A stretch of 33,472 bases of DNA. It comes from Haemophilus parainfluenzae (GTDB lineage: Bacteria > Pseudomonadota > Gammaproteobacteria > Enterobacterales > Pasteurellaceae). The notes under the pieces were generated by a model. That model had not been told where the DNA came from. It ran no database searches and worked only from the letters and a program-made list of their open reading frames with translations. Of the stretch, positions 7,751-16,184 are shown in pieces; the stretch's first letter is position 1; each line of letters begins with the position of its first letter. The stretch is from contig NZ_QEPO01000010.1 of assembly GCF_003252725.1 (NCBI RefSeq), positions 1 to 33,472 of the forward strand, given 5' to 3'. The position numbers and the translations under genes were made by a program.

Positions 7751-9049
7751 TTACTTTTTTACGGCTGCAGATTGATCTTTTGTTTCAGAATCTACATTTT
7801 TTACTTCCTCTGCTTTAGAGCACACAGCATCTTTTGCTTCAGTCATTTTATTTTCCGCAACATGTTTAACATAGTTAGCTGCTGCAACCACAGCATCTTT
7901 AACTTGTACTGCCGCGCTTACTGTGGCATCTTTTGCAGCTTCAACTTTAGAAGACATTACATCTTTTGCCTCTGAAAGCGAATCTTTTACTTCAGCAACT
8001 TTATCTTCGACAGCTTCTTTTGCTTTTACAGCTTTATCTTCAGCCGCATCTTTCACTTCAGCAGCTTTATCTTCAGCTTCATCTTTTAACTCAGCCGCTT
8101 TATCAGCAGCTTCATCTTTTACTTCAAAAACTGCATTTTTTACTTCAGCAACTTTATCTACAACTGCATCTTTGAATTTAACTACTTTGTCTACAACTGT
8201 ATCTTTTGCTTCTGAAGCCGCTTCTTTTGCTTCTACAGTTTTATCTTCAGCTGCATCTTTTAGCTCAGATGCTTTATCTGCAGCTTCATCTTTTGCTTCT
8301 GAAACTGCTTTTTTTACTTCTTTTGCTTTATCTTCAGCCGCATCTTTCACTTCAGCAGCTTTATCTTCAGCTTCATCTTTTAACTCAGCCGCTTTATCAG
8401 CAGCTTCATCTTTTACTTCAAAAACTGCATTTTTTACTTCAGCAACTTTATCTACAACTGCATCTTTGAATTTAACTACTTTGTCTACAACTGTATCTTT
8501 TGCTTCTGAAGCCGCTTCTTTTGCTTCTACAGTTTTATCTTCAGCTGCATCTTTTAGCTCAGATGCTTTATCTGCAGCTTCATCTTTTGCTTCTGAAACT
8601 GCTTTTTTTACTTCTTTTGCTTTATCTTCAGCCGCATCTTTCACTTCAGCAACTTTGTCTTCAGCTGCATCTTTTAGCTCTGCTGCTTTATCTGCCGCTT
8701 CATCTGTAGCTTCTGAAACTGTTTTTTTCACTTCTGATGCTTTATCTTCGACGGCTCTTTTTACTTCAGAAAATTTGTCATCGATTGCTTTTTTCATTTC
8801 AGCAGCTTTATCATCGATTGCTTCTTTTGCTTCAGAAACTGCTTTTCTTACTTCAGATACTTTATCTTCAGTTACATCTTTCACTTCAGTAGCTTTGTCT
8901 TCAACCACTTCTTTTGCCTCAGACGCTTTATGTGTCACAGCATCTTTAATATAGTTAGCCGCTGCAAATAATGCATCTTTAACTTGTGTTGCAGCATTCA
9001 CTGTCGTATCTTTTACTTCAGTTGCTTTATCTTCGATTTTATTGTTCAT
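7751..9049 (-). CDS. Large LEA-like repetitive protein, no signal peptide
   Basis: A 432-residue protein made almost entirely of degenerate 11-residue units of the form (A/E)DKAxEVKDAA. Charged and alanine residues are spaced as in a long amphipathic helix. It starts MNNKIEDKATEVKDTT with no signal peptide or membrane segment, so it is predicted to be cytoplasmic unless exported by an unknown route. AAGGAG lies 7 bases before ATG. About residues 145-340 contain two copies of a 98-residue unit that are identical at the DNA level. The family resembles LEA/apolipoprotein-like stress proteins and is paralogous to the neighbouring lipoprotein. Function unknown. Almost the whole opposite strand is also open, an artefact of the repetitive codons. 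Confidence 0.8.
   Translation of the reverse strand: MNNKIEDKATEVKDTTVNAATQVKDALFAAANYIKDAVTHKASEAKEVVEDKATEVKDVTEDKVSEVRKAVSEAKEAIDDKAAEMKKAIDDKFSEVKRAVEDKASEVKKTVSEATDEAADKAAELKDAAEDKVAEVKDAAEDKAKEVKKAVSEAKDEAADKASELKDAAEDKTVEAKEAASEAKDTVVDKVVKFKDAVVDKVAEVKNAVFEVKDEAADKAAELKDEAEDKAAEVKDAAEDKAKEVKKAVSEAKDEAADKASELKDAAEDKTVEAKEAASEAKDTVVDKVVKFKDAVVDKVAEVKNAVFEVKDEAADKAAELKDEAEDKAAEVKDAAEDKAVKAKEAVEDKVAEVKDSLSEAKDVMSSKVEAAKDATVSAAVQVKDAVVAAANYVKHVAENKMTEAKDAVCSKAEEVKNVDSETKDQSAAVKK
8031..8324 (-). repeat. Perfect 294-bp tandem repeat, copy A
   Basis: Base-for-base identical to 8325-8618 by direct comparison. It is 98 codons, so it keeps the reading frame of the LEA-like gene. Confidence 0.93.
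8325..8618 (-). repeat. Perfect 294-bp tandem repeat, copy B
   Basis: Second copy of 8031-8324. Identity runs a further 33 bases (to 8651) before the first mismatch, as expected for a duplication by slippage or unequal recombination. Confidence 0.93.
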
Positions 9050-9135
9050 AGCTACTCTCCTTGTGTCATTATGATGGCTTAATTTAAGCTATTCATTTAT
9101 AGCTCATTTTCAGTCTATCAAAAAAATTTTAAAAA

Positions 9136-9165
9136 AACACCTAAAAATACACATTTTTAGGTGTT
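9136..9165 (-). terminator. Intrinsic terminator of sixA
   Basis: AACACCTAAAAAT (9136-9148) pairs perfectly with 9153-9165 around ACAC. On the minus strand a T-run follows. It separates sixA from the LEA-like gene. Confidence 0.85.
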
Positions 9166-9229
9166 GCTTATTTTTGACTGCTTTTAAAAAGTAAATCATA
9201 TAAACTTTGTTTTTCGTATTTTAGCCATT

Positions 9230-9703
9230 CTATTTTGGATAATGGAAAGCTTCAATGGTGCCTTTTTCACCATTCCACTCAATTTGAACAATCGTTGAAG
9301 GGTAAAAACTAATTGGATTTCGCTTACCGTAAAGCTCTGAAACAATACTGCCTACTAAAGGTAAATGAGAAACGAGTAAAACACTTTCAGTACCTTCTTC
9401 TTGCAAAACAGATAGATAATCAGCTACCAATGTAGCATTACCATAAGGTGTAATCCCACTCCAAATTTCAATATCATTAAGCGTGTTACCTAAGGCTGAA
9501 TTTACAAGCTCAAACGTTTCTTGTGCTCTTACATAAGGACTGACAATCACTTTCTGAACTGAAAGTGCGGTTGAATTTAGATGGTTTTTAAGCCATTGAC
9601 CTTGTAATATTGATTGTTTGCGTCCATAGTCGGTTAAATGCCGAGCCTCGTCTGATGAAGAGACAACTTCAGCTTCTCCATGACGCATAATAAAAATTTT
9701 CAT
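9230..9703 (-). CDS. sixA: Phosphohistidine phosphatase SixA
   Basis: A 157-residue histidine phosphatase-superfamily protein. The catalytic RHG motif is at residues 7-9 (IMRHGEAE), and the second conserved histidine is in VSHLPLVG. In E. coli SixA removes phosphate from HPt domains and from nitrogen-PTS proteins. The length matches E. coli SixA (161). It is the last gene of the folP-glmM-sixA run, but a strong terminator lies between glmM and sixA, so it may have its own promoter. Confidence 0.92.
   Translation of the reverse strand: MKIFIMRHGEAEVVSSSDEARHLTDYGRKQSILQGQWLKNHLNSTALSVQKVIVSPYVRAQETFELVNSALGNTLNDIEIWSGITPYGNATLVADYLSVLQEEGTESVLLVSHLPLVGSIVSELYGKRNPISFYPSTIVQIEWNGEKGTIEAFHYPK
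9563..9571 (+). repeat. DNA uptake signal sequence
   Basis: Exact AAGTGCGGT inside sixA. Confidence 0.9.
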
Positions 9704-9752
9704 GTCTTTGCTTTCCTAAAAATAATAAAAGATAAATTTTATGGATCAAAAA

Positions 9753-9768
9753 TGGGGGCAAGCCCCCA
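9753..9768 (-). terminator. Intrinsic terminator after glmM
   Basis: TGGGGG (9753-9758) pairs with CCCCCA (9763-9768) around CAAG. On the minus strand TTTTT follows directly. It is a compact GC-rich hairpin. Confidence 0.85.
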
Positions 9769-9773
9769 CTTTA

Positions 9774-11108
9774 TTAATTCGCTTTCACTGCTTCTGCAAT
9801 TTCTTCTGCACATTGTTTTGCAAGTACACCGTCTTCACATTCGACCATGACGCGAATAAGAGGCTCAGTACCAGACTTACGCAGTAAAATTCGACCTTTG
9901 CCTTCTAAACGTTTTTCCACATCTGCAGCTACCGCTTTTACCGCTTCACTTTCTAATGGATTATCACCACCAGCAAAACGAACATTAATGAGTACTTGAG
10001 GGAATAATTTCACCGCACTTGCAAGCTCGTTTAAAGATAAACGATGTTGAACCATTGCACTTAATACAGCTAGTGATGCAATAATACCATCACCTGTCGT
10101 ATTTTTATCAGCAATAATGATATGGCCTGAGTTTTCTCCGCCTAGCGTCCAGCTATGTTCTACCATTTTTTCTAACACATAACGGTCGCCAACGTTAGCT
10201 CGCACAAAAGGTACACCTAACATTTTTAACGCAATCTCTAAGCTCATATTACTCATTAATGTGCCCACTACGCCACCTTTTAGCTGACCTGAACGTAAAG
10301 CTTCACGAGCAATAATGAAAAGGATTTGGTCACCATCTACTTTATTACCTAAGTGATCCACCATCATAATACGGTCACCATCACCATCATAAGCGAGACC
10401 AACATCCGCTTTTGTTTCAAGCACTTTTTCCTGTAACGCTTTTACGTCGGTTGCACCGCATTTTTCATTGATATTGATTCCATTTGGATCTGTACCAATT
10501 TCAATCACTTCCGCACCCAACTCACGTAATACATTTGGTGCAATGTGATAGGTTGCACCATTTGCACAATCCACCACAATTTTATAACCATCTAAACCTA
10601 AATGAGCAGGGAAAGTGCTTTTACAAAATTCAATATAACGTCCTGCGGCATCACTGATACGGCTTGCTTTACCTAAATCAGCAGACTCCACACAATCCAT
10701 TGGCTGATCAAGCATGGCTTCAATCGCTTCTTCAATATCATCTGGTAATTTTGTGCCTTGTGAAGAGAAGAATTTAATCCCGTTATCATAATAAGGGTTA
10801 TGTGATGCCGAAATGACAATACCCGCTTCTAAACGGAAAGTGCGGGTTAAATACGCCACGGCAGGTGTTGGCATTGGACCGGTAAATGCGGCAGTTAAAC
10901 CCGCTGCAGCCAAACCTGCTTCAAGTGCAGATTCCAACATATAACCTGAAATACGAGTATCTTTTCCGATTAATACTGTGCGAGAACCTTGTGAAGCTAA
11001 AACCTTACCTGCTGCCCAACCTAATTTCAATGCGAAATCAGGTGTGATTGGATATGTCCCTACCTTTCCACGTACACCATCAGTGCCAAAATATTTACGA
11101 TTTGCCAT
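9774..11108 (-). CDS. glmM: Phosphoglucosamine mutase
   Basis: A 444-residue alpha-D-phosphohexomutase that converts glucosamine-6-phosphate to glucosamine-1-phosphate, the entry step to UDP-GlcNAc for peptidoglycan and lipooligosaccharide. The N-terminal FGTDGVRG is at residues 6-13. The phosphoserine loop ISASHNP is near residue 100. The metal loop is DGDGDR, the sugar loop GGENSGH, and the phosphate-binding segment [12 protein letters not shown] lies near the C-terminus. Length equals the family norm (445). It sits 76 bases after folP on the same strand, the arrangement also found in E. coli. Confidence 0.97.
   Translation of the reverse strand: MANRKYFGTDGVRGKVGTYPITPDFALKLGWAAGKVLASQGSRTVLIGKDTRISGYMLESALEAGLAAAGLTAAFTGPMPTPAVAYLTRTFRLEAGIVISASHNPYYDNGIKFFSSQGTKLPDDIEEAIEAMLDQPMDCVESADLGKASRISDAAGRYIEFCKSTFPAHLGLDGYKIVVDCANGATYHIAPNVLRELGAEVIEIGTDPNGININEKCGATDVKALQEKVLETKADVGLAYDGDGDRIMMVDHLGNKVDGDQILFIIAREALRSGQLKGGVVGTLMSNMSLEIALKMLGVPFVRANVGDRYVLEKMVEHSWTLGGENSGHIIIADKNTTGDGIIASLAVLSAMVQHRLSLNELASAVKLFPQVLINVRFAGGDNPLESEAVKAVAADVEKRLEGKGRILLRKSGTEPLIRVMVECEDGVLAKQCAEEIAEAVKAN
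10012..10020 (-). repeat. DNA uptake signal sequence
   Basis: Exact complement ACCGCACTT inside glmM. Confidence 0.9.
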
Positions 11109-11184
11109 GTTTATTCCTTATTAAATTTGAATAATGATGTTGCAGAAATCATTCATTCTACAACATATAAAATCTGTTAGTCGC

Positions 11185-12012
11185 CTACGCTTGTTGCGTT
11201 GCTTGCCATACTTTCAAAGCATCTGCCATTGCAGCCACATCATGTACGCGTAAAATTGTCGCTCCATTTTGTGCAGCAATTAGTGCGCCAGCTACACTTC
11301 CCACAACTCGTTCAGTTACGGGTTTATCTAATACGGCACCAATCATCGATTTACGTGAAAGGCCTGCTAAAATGGGATAACCACTTTCACAAAAGTGTGC
11401 TAATTGCTGTAAAAGTTTATAGTTATGCTGCACGGTCTTACCAAAACCAAACCCCATATCCCAAATAATATTTTCTTTGGCAATTCCCGCCTCTAGACAA
11501 GCTTGAGTCCGAGTTTCTAAAAACTGATAAACATCTTGAACCACATCATCATAATGTGGATTAGTCTGCATTGTACGTGGTTGTCCTTGCATGTGCATGA
11601 TACAAGTTGGTAAATTCAACTGTCCTGCTATTTCGAGTGCACCAGGTTCACGTAGAGCACGAATATCATTGATTAAATCCATACCTACCTTAGCCGCTTC
11701 TTGCATCACAATTGCTTTAGAGGTATCCACTGAAATCCAACAATCAAAACGTTTTTGCACGGCTTCAACAAGAGGTATCACTCGTTGCAACTCTTCAGTT
11801 TCAGGCACTTCTTCTGCCATTGATCGAGTTGATTCCCCGCCAATATCAATAATTGTTGCCCCTTCTTTGAGCATTTTTTCAACTTGAAATAATGCCTTGT
11901 CTAGACTAAAAAACTGTCCGCTATCTGAAAATGAATCGGGCGTGAAATTCAAAATTCCCATAATTTGAGGGAATGATAAATCTAGACATTTGTTATTAGC
12001 ATAAAGTTTCAT
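11185..12012 (-). CDS. folP: Dihydropteroate synthase
   Basis: A 275-residue TIM-barrel enzyme of folate synthesis that joins p-aminobenzoate to dihydropterin pyrophosphate; it is the sulfonamide target. The two signature loops are MGILNFTPDSFSDSG (about residues 18-32) and the IIDIGGESTRS segment (about 55-67). The barrel motifs DLINDIRAL and GLSRKSMIG (the KSM phosphate-binding segment) are present. Length is usual. It begins the folP-glmM-sixA run and is divergent from the small EexN-like gene, with an uptake signal two bases upstream of its start. Confidence 0.96.
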   Translation of the reverse strand: MKLYANNKCLDLSFPQIMGILNFTPDSFSDSGQFFSLDKALFQVEKMLKEGATIIDIGGESTRSMAEEVPETEELQRVIPLVEAVQKRFDCWISVDTSKAIVMQEAAKVGMDLINDIRALREPGALEIAGQLNLPTCIMHMQGQPRTMQTNPHYDDVVQDVYQFLETRTQACLEAGIAKENIIWDMGFGFGKTVQHNYKLLQQLAHFCESGYPILAGLSRKSMIGAVLDKPVTERVVGSVAGALIAAQNGATILRVHDVAAMADALKVWQATQQA

Positions 12013-12013
12013 A

Positions 12014-12022
12014 AAGTGCGGT
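12014..12022 (+). repeat. DNA uptake signal sequence
   Basis: Exact AAGTGCGGT immediately upstream of the folP start. Confidence 0.9.
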
Positions 12023-12173
12023 CAATTTTTGATACAAATTAGTAGGGTGATTATAACGAAATATCGACAAAAAAAGAATCAAAAATCCAGAGAATCATTT
12101 GCTCATTGCTTTAAGTTTTATTCTTTGATAAATTTAAAAAGCATTGATAAATATATACTTATAATGAGGAAGA

Positions 12174-12395
12174 ATGAAAAATTTAACATTACTATTCATT
12201 GCAGGATTTGCTTTAACCGCAACAGCTCATGCTAATAATGAAAAAACTTATACAGTAAAAGAATTTGAAGCAGACCTTAAGTTGCAAAAGGTTTATATAG
12301 AGAAATGTAAAAATGGTGAGCTTCATCCTGAAGACTTAAATTGTCTTAATGCTAGAACAGCAAGACGCCATAATAAAAATCTAAATTTAGACTAA
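12174..12395 (+). CDS. Small secreted EexN-like protein
   Basis: A 73-residue protein with a clear Sec signal peptide (Lys, hydrophobic core LLFIAGFALTA, AHA cleavage site near residue 20) and a mature part of about 53 residues. The mature sequence TYTVKEFEADLKLQKVYIEKC...DLNCLNARTA resembles the EexN/TrbK entry-exclusion type, where a Cys-Asn segment is followed by a PNCxNA-like motif. No lipobox Cys is present, so it would be free in the periplasm. AGGAAG lies just before ATG, and the gene has its own terminator downstream. It is inserted, on the opposite strand, between ftsH and folP, which are adjacent in H. influenzae as far as I recall. There are no conjugation genes nearby; function is unknown. 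Confidence 0.72.
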   Translation: MKNLTLLFIAGFALTATAHANNEKTYTVKEFEADLKLQKVYIEKCKNGELHPEDLNCLNARTARRHNKNLNLD

Positions 12396-12399
12396 AATT

Positions 12400-12425
12400 A
12401 AAGCCTTCCATTTCAGGAAGGCTTT
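12400..12425. terminator. Bidirectional terminator
   Basis: AAAGCCTTCC (12400-12409) pairs perfectly with 12416-12425, followed by ATTTTT. It lies between the small secreted protein gene and the convergent ftsH. Confidence 0.87.
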
Positions 12426-12429
12426 ATTT

Positions 12430-14328
12430 TTATGCTTCAGGATCTTCTGAATGATTAACCGCACTTTCAGTTTTCTCTTCCTGCGGTTTTGCTGCTGGTT
12501 TCGTGTCTTTGTTATCTTCCCAACCAGATGGCGGTGTAACAGGTTCACGATTCATCAATTGCTTGATTTGTTCTTCTTCAATGGTTTCATATTTCACTAA
12601 CGCATCTTTCATGGCGTGAAGAATATCCATATTGTCGATCAAAATCTGTCTTGCTCTCGCATAGTTACGATTTACAATCGCACGAACTTCTTCATCAATT
12701 GCATGTGCTGTTTCGTCAGACATATGTTTTGCTTTCGCCATTGAGCGCCCTAAGAATACTTCGCCTTCATCTTCAGTATAAAGAATCGGACCGAGTTTAT
12801 CTGAGAAGCCCCATTGGGTCACCATATTACGTGCAATATTGGTTGCCACTTTAATATCGTTGGATGCACCGGTAGAAATATTTTCTTCACCGTAAATCAA
12901 ATCTTCAGCTAAGCGTCCTGCATATAGTGTGGAAAGTTTACTTTCTAATTGTTTTTGGCTGATACTAATTTGATCGCCTTCAGGTAAGAAGAAAGTTACA
13001 CCTAATGCACGGCCACGAGGAATAATCGTCACTTTATGAACAGGATCATGTTCAGGTACTAAGTAACCCACAATGGCGTGACCTGCTTCATGGTACGCAG
13101 TCGATTCTTTTTGTTTATCCGTCATGATCATGGTACGGCGTTCAGGCCCCATATTGATCTTATCTTTTGCTTTTTCAAACTCAAGCATCGATACAGTACG
13201 TTTATTGCTACGCGCAGCAAATAATGCCGCTTCATTCACCAAGTTCGCTAAATCTGCACCTGAATAACCAGGTGTACCACGAGCCAGTGTCATTGCATCT
13301 ACATCATCAGCGACAGGTACTTTACGCATGTGAACTTTTAAAATTTGCTCACGACCTTTCACATCCGGTAAACCTACAACAACTTGACGGTCAAAACGGC
13401 CTGGACGAGTTAATGCTGGATCAAGTACATCTGGACGGTTAGTTGCAGCAATAACGATTACGCCTTCGTTACCACCGAAACCATCCATTTCAACTAACAT
13501 TTGGTTAAGGGTTTGTTCACGCTCATCATGTCCACCACCTAAACCGGCACCACGTTGGCGACCTACCGCATCAATTTCATCGATAAAGATTAAGCATGGT
13601 GCATTTTTCTTCGCTTGCTCGAACATATCACGTACACGAGAAGCACCAACACCCACAAACATCTCTACAAAGTCAGAACCTGAAATGGTAAAGAAAGGCA
13701 CTTTTGCTTCACCCGCAATAGCTTTTGCTAATAAGGTTTTACCTGTACCTGGAGGACCTACCATTAAAATCCCTTTTGGAATTTTACCACCAAGGTTTTG
13801 GAATTTTTTTGGTTCACGCAAGAAATCAACTACTTCACCGACTTCTTCTTTTGCTTCATCGCAACCTGCAACATCAGCAAAAGTCACTTTGATTTGATCT
13901 TGGTTCAGCATTTTCGCGCGGCTTTTACCAAAACTCATGGCCTTGCCACCGCCACCTTGCATTTGACGCATGAAGAAAATCCATACCCCTACAAGGAATA
14001 ACATTGGGAACCACGAAATTAAAATTTGTGATAATAAACTGCGTTTTTCAAAAGGCGTACCTTCGATTTTAACTTTTTTATTTAGTAAGTCATCTAAGAG
14101 CTTTTTATCTTCCAACGGTGGCATGACGGTCATATATTTAGAACCATCATTTTTGGTCACAGTGATTTCATTCGCATCAAAACGCGCTTCTTTCACTTGA
14201 CTATTACTCACATCATACACAAAGGTTGTGTAATCTGTTGAGTCACTCACGCCATTGGAATTAAAACTTTGGTAAGCTGTCATCATGACAATTGCTACCA
14301 CAACCCATAGAACTAGATTTTTGACCAT
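12430..14328 (-). CDS. ftsH: ATP-dependent zinc metalloprotease FtsH
   Basis: A 632-residue membrane-anchored AAA+ protease that degrades unassembled membrane proteins and regulators such as LpxC. Counting from the longer frame, the two membrane segments are about residues 8-22 and 104-122 and bracket a periplasmic domain. Walker A GPPGTGKT is at 194-201, Walker B LIFIDE about 249-254, the second region of homology around [12 protein letters not shown], and the zinc site HEAGH at 416-420. An in-frame TTG at 14337 extends the frame by three codons. ATG 14328 (MVKNL) matches the E. coli start (MAKNL) and is preferred. It is 96 bases downstream of rlmE, as in many gamma-proteobacteria. Confidence 0.97.
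   Translation of the reverse strand: MVKNLVLWVVVAIVMMTAYQSFNSNGVSDSTDYTTFVYDVSNSQVKEARFDANEITVTKNDGSKYMTVMPPLEDKKLLDDLLNKKVKIEGTPFEKRSLLSQILISWFPMLFLVGVWIFFMRQMQGGGGKAMSFGKSRAKMLNQDQIKVTFADVAGCDEAKEEVGEVVDFLREPKKFQNLGGKIPKGILMVGPPGTGKTLLAKAIAGEAKVPFFTISGSDFVEMFVGVGASRVRDMFEQAKKNAPCLIFIDEIDAVGRQRGAGLGGGHDEREQTLNQMLVEMDGFGGNEGVIVIAATNRPDVLDPALTRPGRFDRQVVVGLPDVKGREQILKVHMRKVPVADDVDAMTLARGTPGYSGADLANLVNEAALFAARSNKRTVSMLEFEKAKDKINMGPERRTMIMTDKQKESTAYHEAGHAIVGYLVPEHDPVHKVTIIPRGRALGVTFFLPEGDQISISQKQLESKLSTLYAGRLAEDLIYGEENISTGASNDIKVATNIARNMVTQWGFSDKLGPILYTEDEGEVFLGRSMAKAKHMSDETAHAIDEEVRAIVNRNYARARQILIDNMDILHAMKDALVKYETIEEEQIKQLMNREPVTPPSGWEDNKDTKPAAKPQEEKTESAVNHSEDPEA
12458..12466 (-). repeat. DNA uptake signal sequence
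   Basis: Exact complement ACCGCACTT in the 3' end of ftsH, where the variable C-terminal tail tolerates it. Confidence 0.9.
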
Positions 14329-14424
14329 ATCGTTCAAGGTTTAACCTGCCTTTCTTAAGTTAATTAAAATTAAACGAGATACTATCTCATCCCCGACACA
14401 ATGAAAAGCTATCAAAGCAATTAT

Positions 14425-15057
14425 CTATTCGCCTTTATAACCGCTTGCTACAATATAAACTTCGCGAGAACGCCCACGAGAGGCTTCAGGCTTACGCACT
14501 TTTACTACACTAAAGAGTGAACGAATTTCGCGCAGATACTCGTCAAAACCTTCTCCTTGGAATACTTTGACCACAAAACTGCCTTTTTTCGCCAAAACTT
14601 GCTTACACATATCTAAAGCTAGTTCAACTAAATACATTGCACGAGGAATATCAACAGATGGCATGCCGCTAAAATTTGGCGCCATATCAGACATCACTAC
14701 ATCAACTTTTGCTTCACCAACTCGTTCTAATAATGCATTCAGCACATTTTCGTCACGAAAATCGCCTTGCAAGAAATCCACGCCGACAATTGGGTTCATA
14801 TCCAAAATATCACAAGCAATCACTCGACCTTTACCACCAATTTGGCTCACAACATACTGTGACCAACCACCTGGTGCGGCACCGAGATCCACCACTGTCA
14901 TTCCCGGTTTAAACAATTTATCCGTTTGTTGAATTTCATCTAACTTAAAGTAAGCACGTGAGCGTAATTTTTGTTTATGTGCTTTCTGAACAAACGGATC
15001 TTTAAAATGTTCGTTTAGCCAACGAGAAGAACTCGCCGAACGTTTTTTCTTTCCCAT
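14425..15057 (-). CDS. rlmE: 23S rRNA 2'-O-methyltransferase RlmE
   Basis: A 210-residue SAM-dependent methyltransferase (FtsJ/RrmJ) that methylates the ribose of U2552 of 23S rRNA late in 50S assembly. The SAM motif [14 protein letters not shown] lies at about residues 55-68. SDMAPNFSG carries the catalytic-site Asp, and [15 protein letters not shown] the catalytic Lys and following Glu. The basic N-terminus ([11 protein letters not shown]) fits rRNA binding. It is probably co-transcribed with ftsH and is divergent from yhbY. Confidence 0.96.
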   Translation of the reverse strand: MGKKKRSASSSRWLNEHFKDPFVQKAHKQKLRSRAYFKLDEIQQTDKLFKPGMTVVDLGAAPGGWSQYVVSQIGGKGRVIACDILDMNPIVGVDFLQGDFRDENVLNALLERVGEAKVDVVMSDMAPNFSGMPSVDIPRAMYLVELALDMCKQVLAKKGSFVVKVFQGEGFDEYLREIRSLFSVVKVRKPEASRGRSREVYIVASGYKGE

Positions 15058-15223
15058 AATCTCTTTCTTTTGTACTATTTTTTGTAGTAGTTTCGTCTAT
15101 ATTTGGGTACAATCTGCCAAATTCAAGGCTAGACTTACCAAAAAGTGCTGAAAAACCACGTTTTTTCTGACCGCTCTTTTCGGTCTTTTTTTGACTCATA
15201 TTCATCTATTTAAAGGATTCCTT

Positions 15224-15523
15224 ATGACAATATTATCAACAAAACAAAAACAATTTTTAAAAGGACTCGCTCATCACCTTAGTCCTGTCGTCATGCTTGG
15301 CGGTAACGGCTTAACCGAAGGTGTATTAGCCGAAATCGATAATGCGTTAAATCATCACGAATTAATCAAAGTAAAAATTGCTGGCGCAGATCGCGAAACC
15401 AAACAATTAATCATTGATGCGATTGTTCGTGAAACCAAATCATCTAACGTTCAAACCATCGGACATATTTTGGTGCTTTATCGACCAAGCGAGGAAGGTA
15501 AAATCCAGCTGCCTCGTAAATAA
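15224..15523 (+). CDS. yhbY: CRM-domain ribosome-associated RNA-binding protein YhbY
   Basis: A 99-residue single CRM-domain protein that associates with pre-50S ribosomal subunits. The family pattern is evident: LKGLAHHLSPVVMLGGNGL at the start with the GxxG-type loop, then ALNHHELIKVKIAG and the VQTIGHILVLYRPS strand. A TTG at 15191 gives a longer frame, but AAAGGA at 15212-15217 lies 6 bases before ATG 15224, and the family N-terminus starts there. It is divergent from rlmE, and both act in 50S assembly. Confidence 0.93.
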   Translation: MTILSTKQKQFLKGLAHHLSPVVMLGGNGLTEGVLAEIDNALNHHELIKVKIAGADRETKQLIIDAIVRETKSSNVQTIGHILVLYRPSEEGKIQLPRK

Positions 15524-15528
15524 TTGTT

Positions 15529-15549
15529 ATCCCCTCAATTTGAGGGGAT
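15529..15549 (+). terminator. Intrinsic terminator of yhbY
   Basis: ATCCCCTCA (15529-15537) pairs with TGAGGGGAT (15541-15549), followed by G and a run of seven T. Confidence 0.88.
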
Positions 15550-15555
15550 GTTTTT

Positions 15556-16032
15556 TTAGATGTAATTTACTTCAATAATCTCGAACTCAACCGTTCCACC
15601 TGGGGTGGTAATATTTACGGTATCATCCAACTCTTTCCCTACCAAGCCGCGAGCAATCGGTGAATTCACAGAAATCAAACCTGATTTAATATCTGCCTCA
15701 TCATCACCCACAATTTGATAAGTCACTTCTTCATCAGTATCGGTATTCACTAATACAACTGTCGCACCAAAAATAACTTTTCCGTTATTTGGTAATTTAG
15801 TGACATCGATAACCTGACAATTTGCAAGTTTGCTTTCAATTTCTTGAATGCGACCTTCGCAAAAACCTTGTTGTTCACGCGCAGCGTGATATTCTGCATT
15901 TTCTTTTAAGTCACCATGCTCACGTGCTTCAGCAATCGCCTTGATAATTTCAGGGCGACGCTCATTCTTTAAGAAATCTAATTCTTGACGTAATAGCTCC
16001 GCACCGCGCACGGTCATTGGAATTTGTTTCAT
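15556..16032 (-). CDS. greA: Transcription elongation factor GreA
   Basis: A 158-residue secondary-channel factor that lets stalled RNA polymerase cleave the backtracked transcript. The N-terminal coiled coil carries the acidic tip: [20 protein letters not shown] at about 36-55. A C-terminal FKBP-like domain ([14 protein letters not shown] onward) follows. The length is exactly that of E. coli GreA. The open frame runs back to 16167, but AAGGAAA upstream of ATG 16032 and the family start ([10 protein letters not shown]) fix the start. It is divergent from dacB and converges on yhbY. Confidence 0.96.
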   Translation of the reverse strand: MKQIPMTVRGAELLRQELDFLKNERRPEIIKAIAEAREHGDLKENAEYHAAREQQGFCEGRIQEIESKLANCQVIDVTKLPNNGKVIFGATVVLVNTDTDEEVTYQIVGDDEADIKSGLISVNSPIARGLVGKELDDTVNITTPGGTVEFEIIEVNYI

Positions 16033-16184
16033 TCTTTTTCCTTGAAATTTGGTAAAAACAAAACCACGACAACGTCTTGCAACCTTGCCGCAGTCAATGA
16101 AAAATAAAAAATGATTTACTCTATTGAGTTCGGAGCTTATTATTATTCGTCTTGAGAAAAATAGCAACCATAACAGAACTAAAA

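Noticed and set aside
8031-8651. A repeat array that might suggest CRISPR
   Set aside because: The units are long, contiguous and coding, with no spacers. No cas genes are present.
7923-8954. A 343-codon open frame on the plus strand rich in Ala, Ser, Phe and Thr
   Set aside because: It is the antisense of the LEA-like gene. The repetitive GAT/GCT/AAA codons leave the other strand without stops, and shorter Leu-rich frames there arise for the same reason.
15002-15205. A 67-codon minus-strand frame overlapping the rlmE start
   Set aside because: It overlaps the rlmE 5' end in another frame and lies in the rlmE/yhbY promoter region; its sequence resembles nothing known to me.
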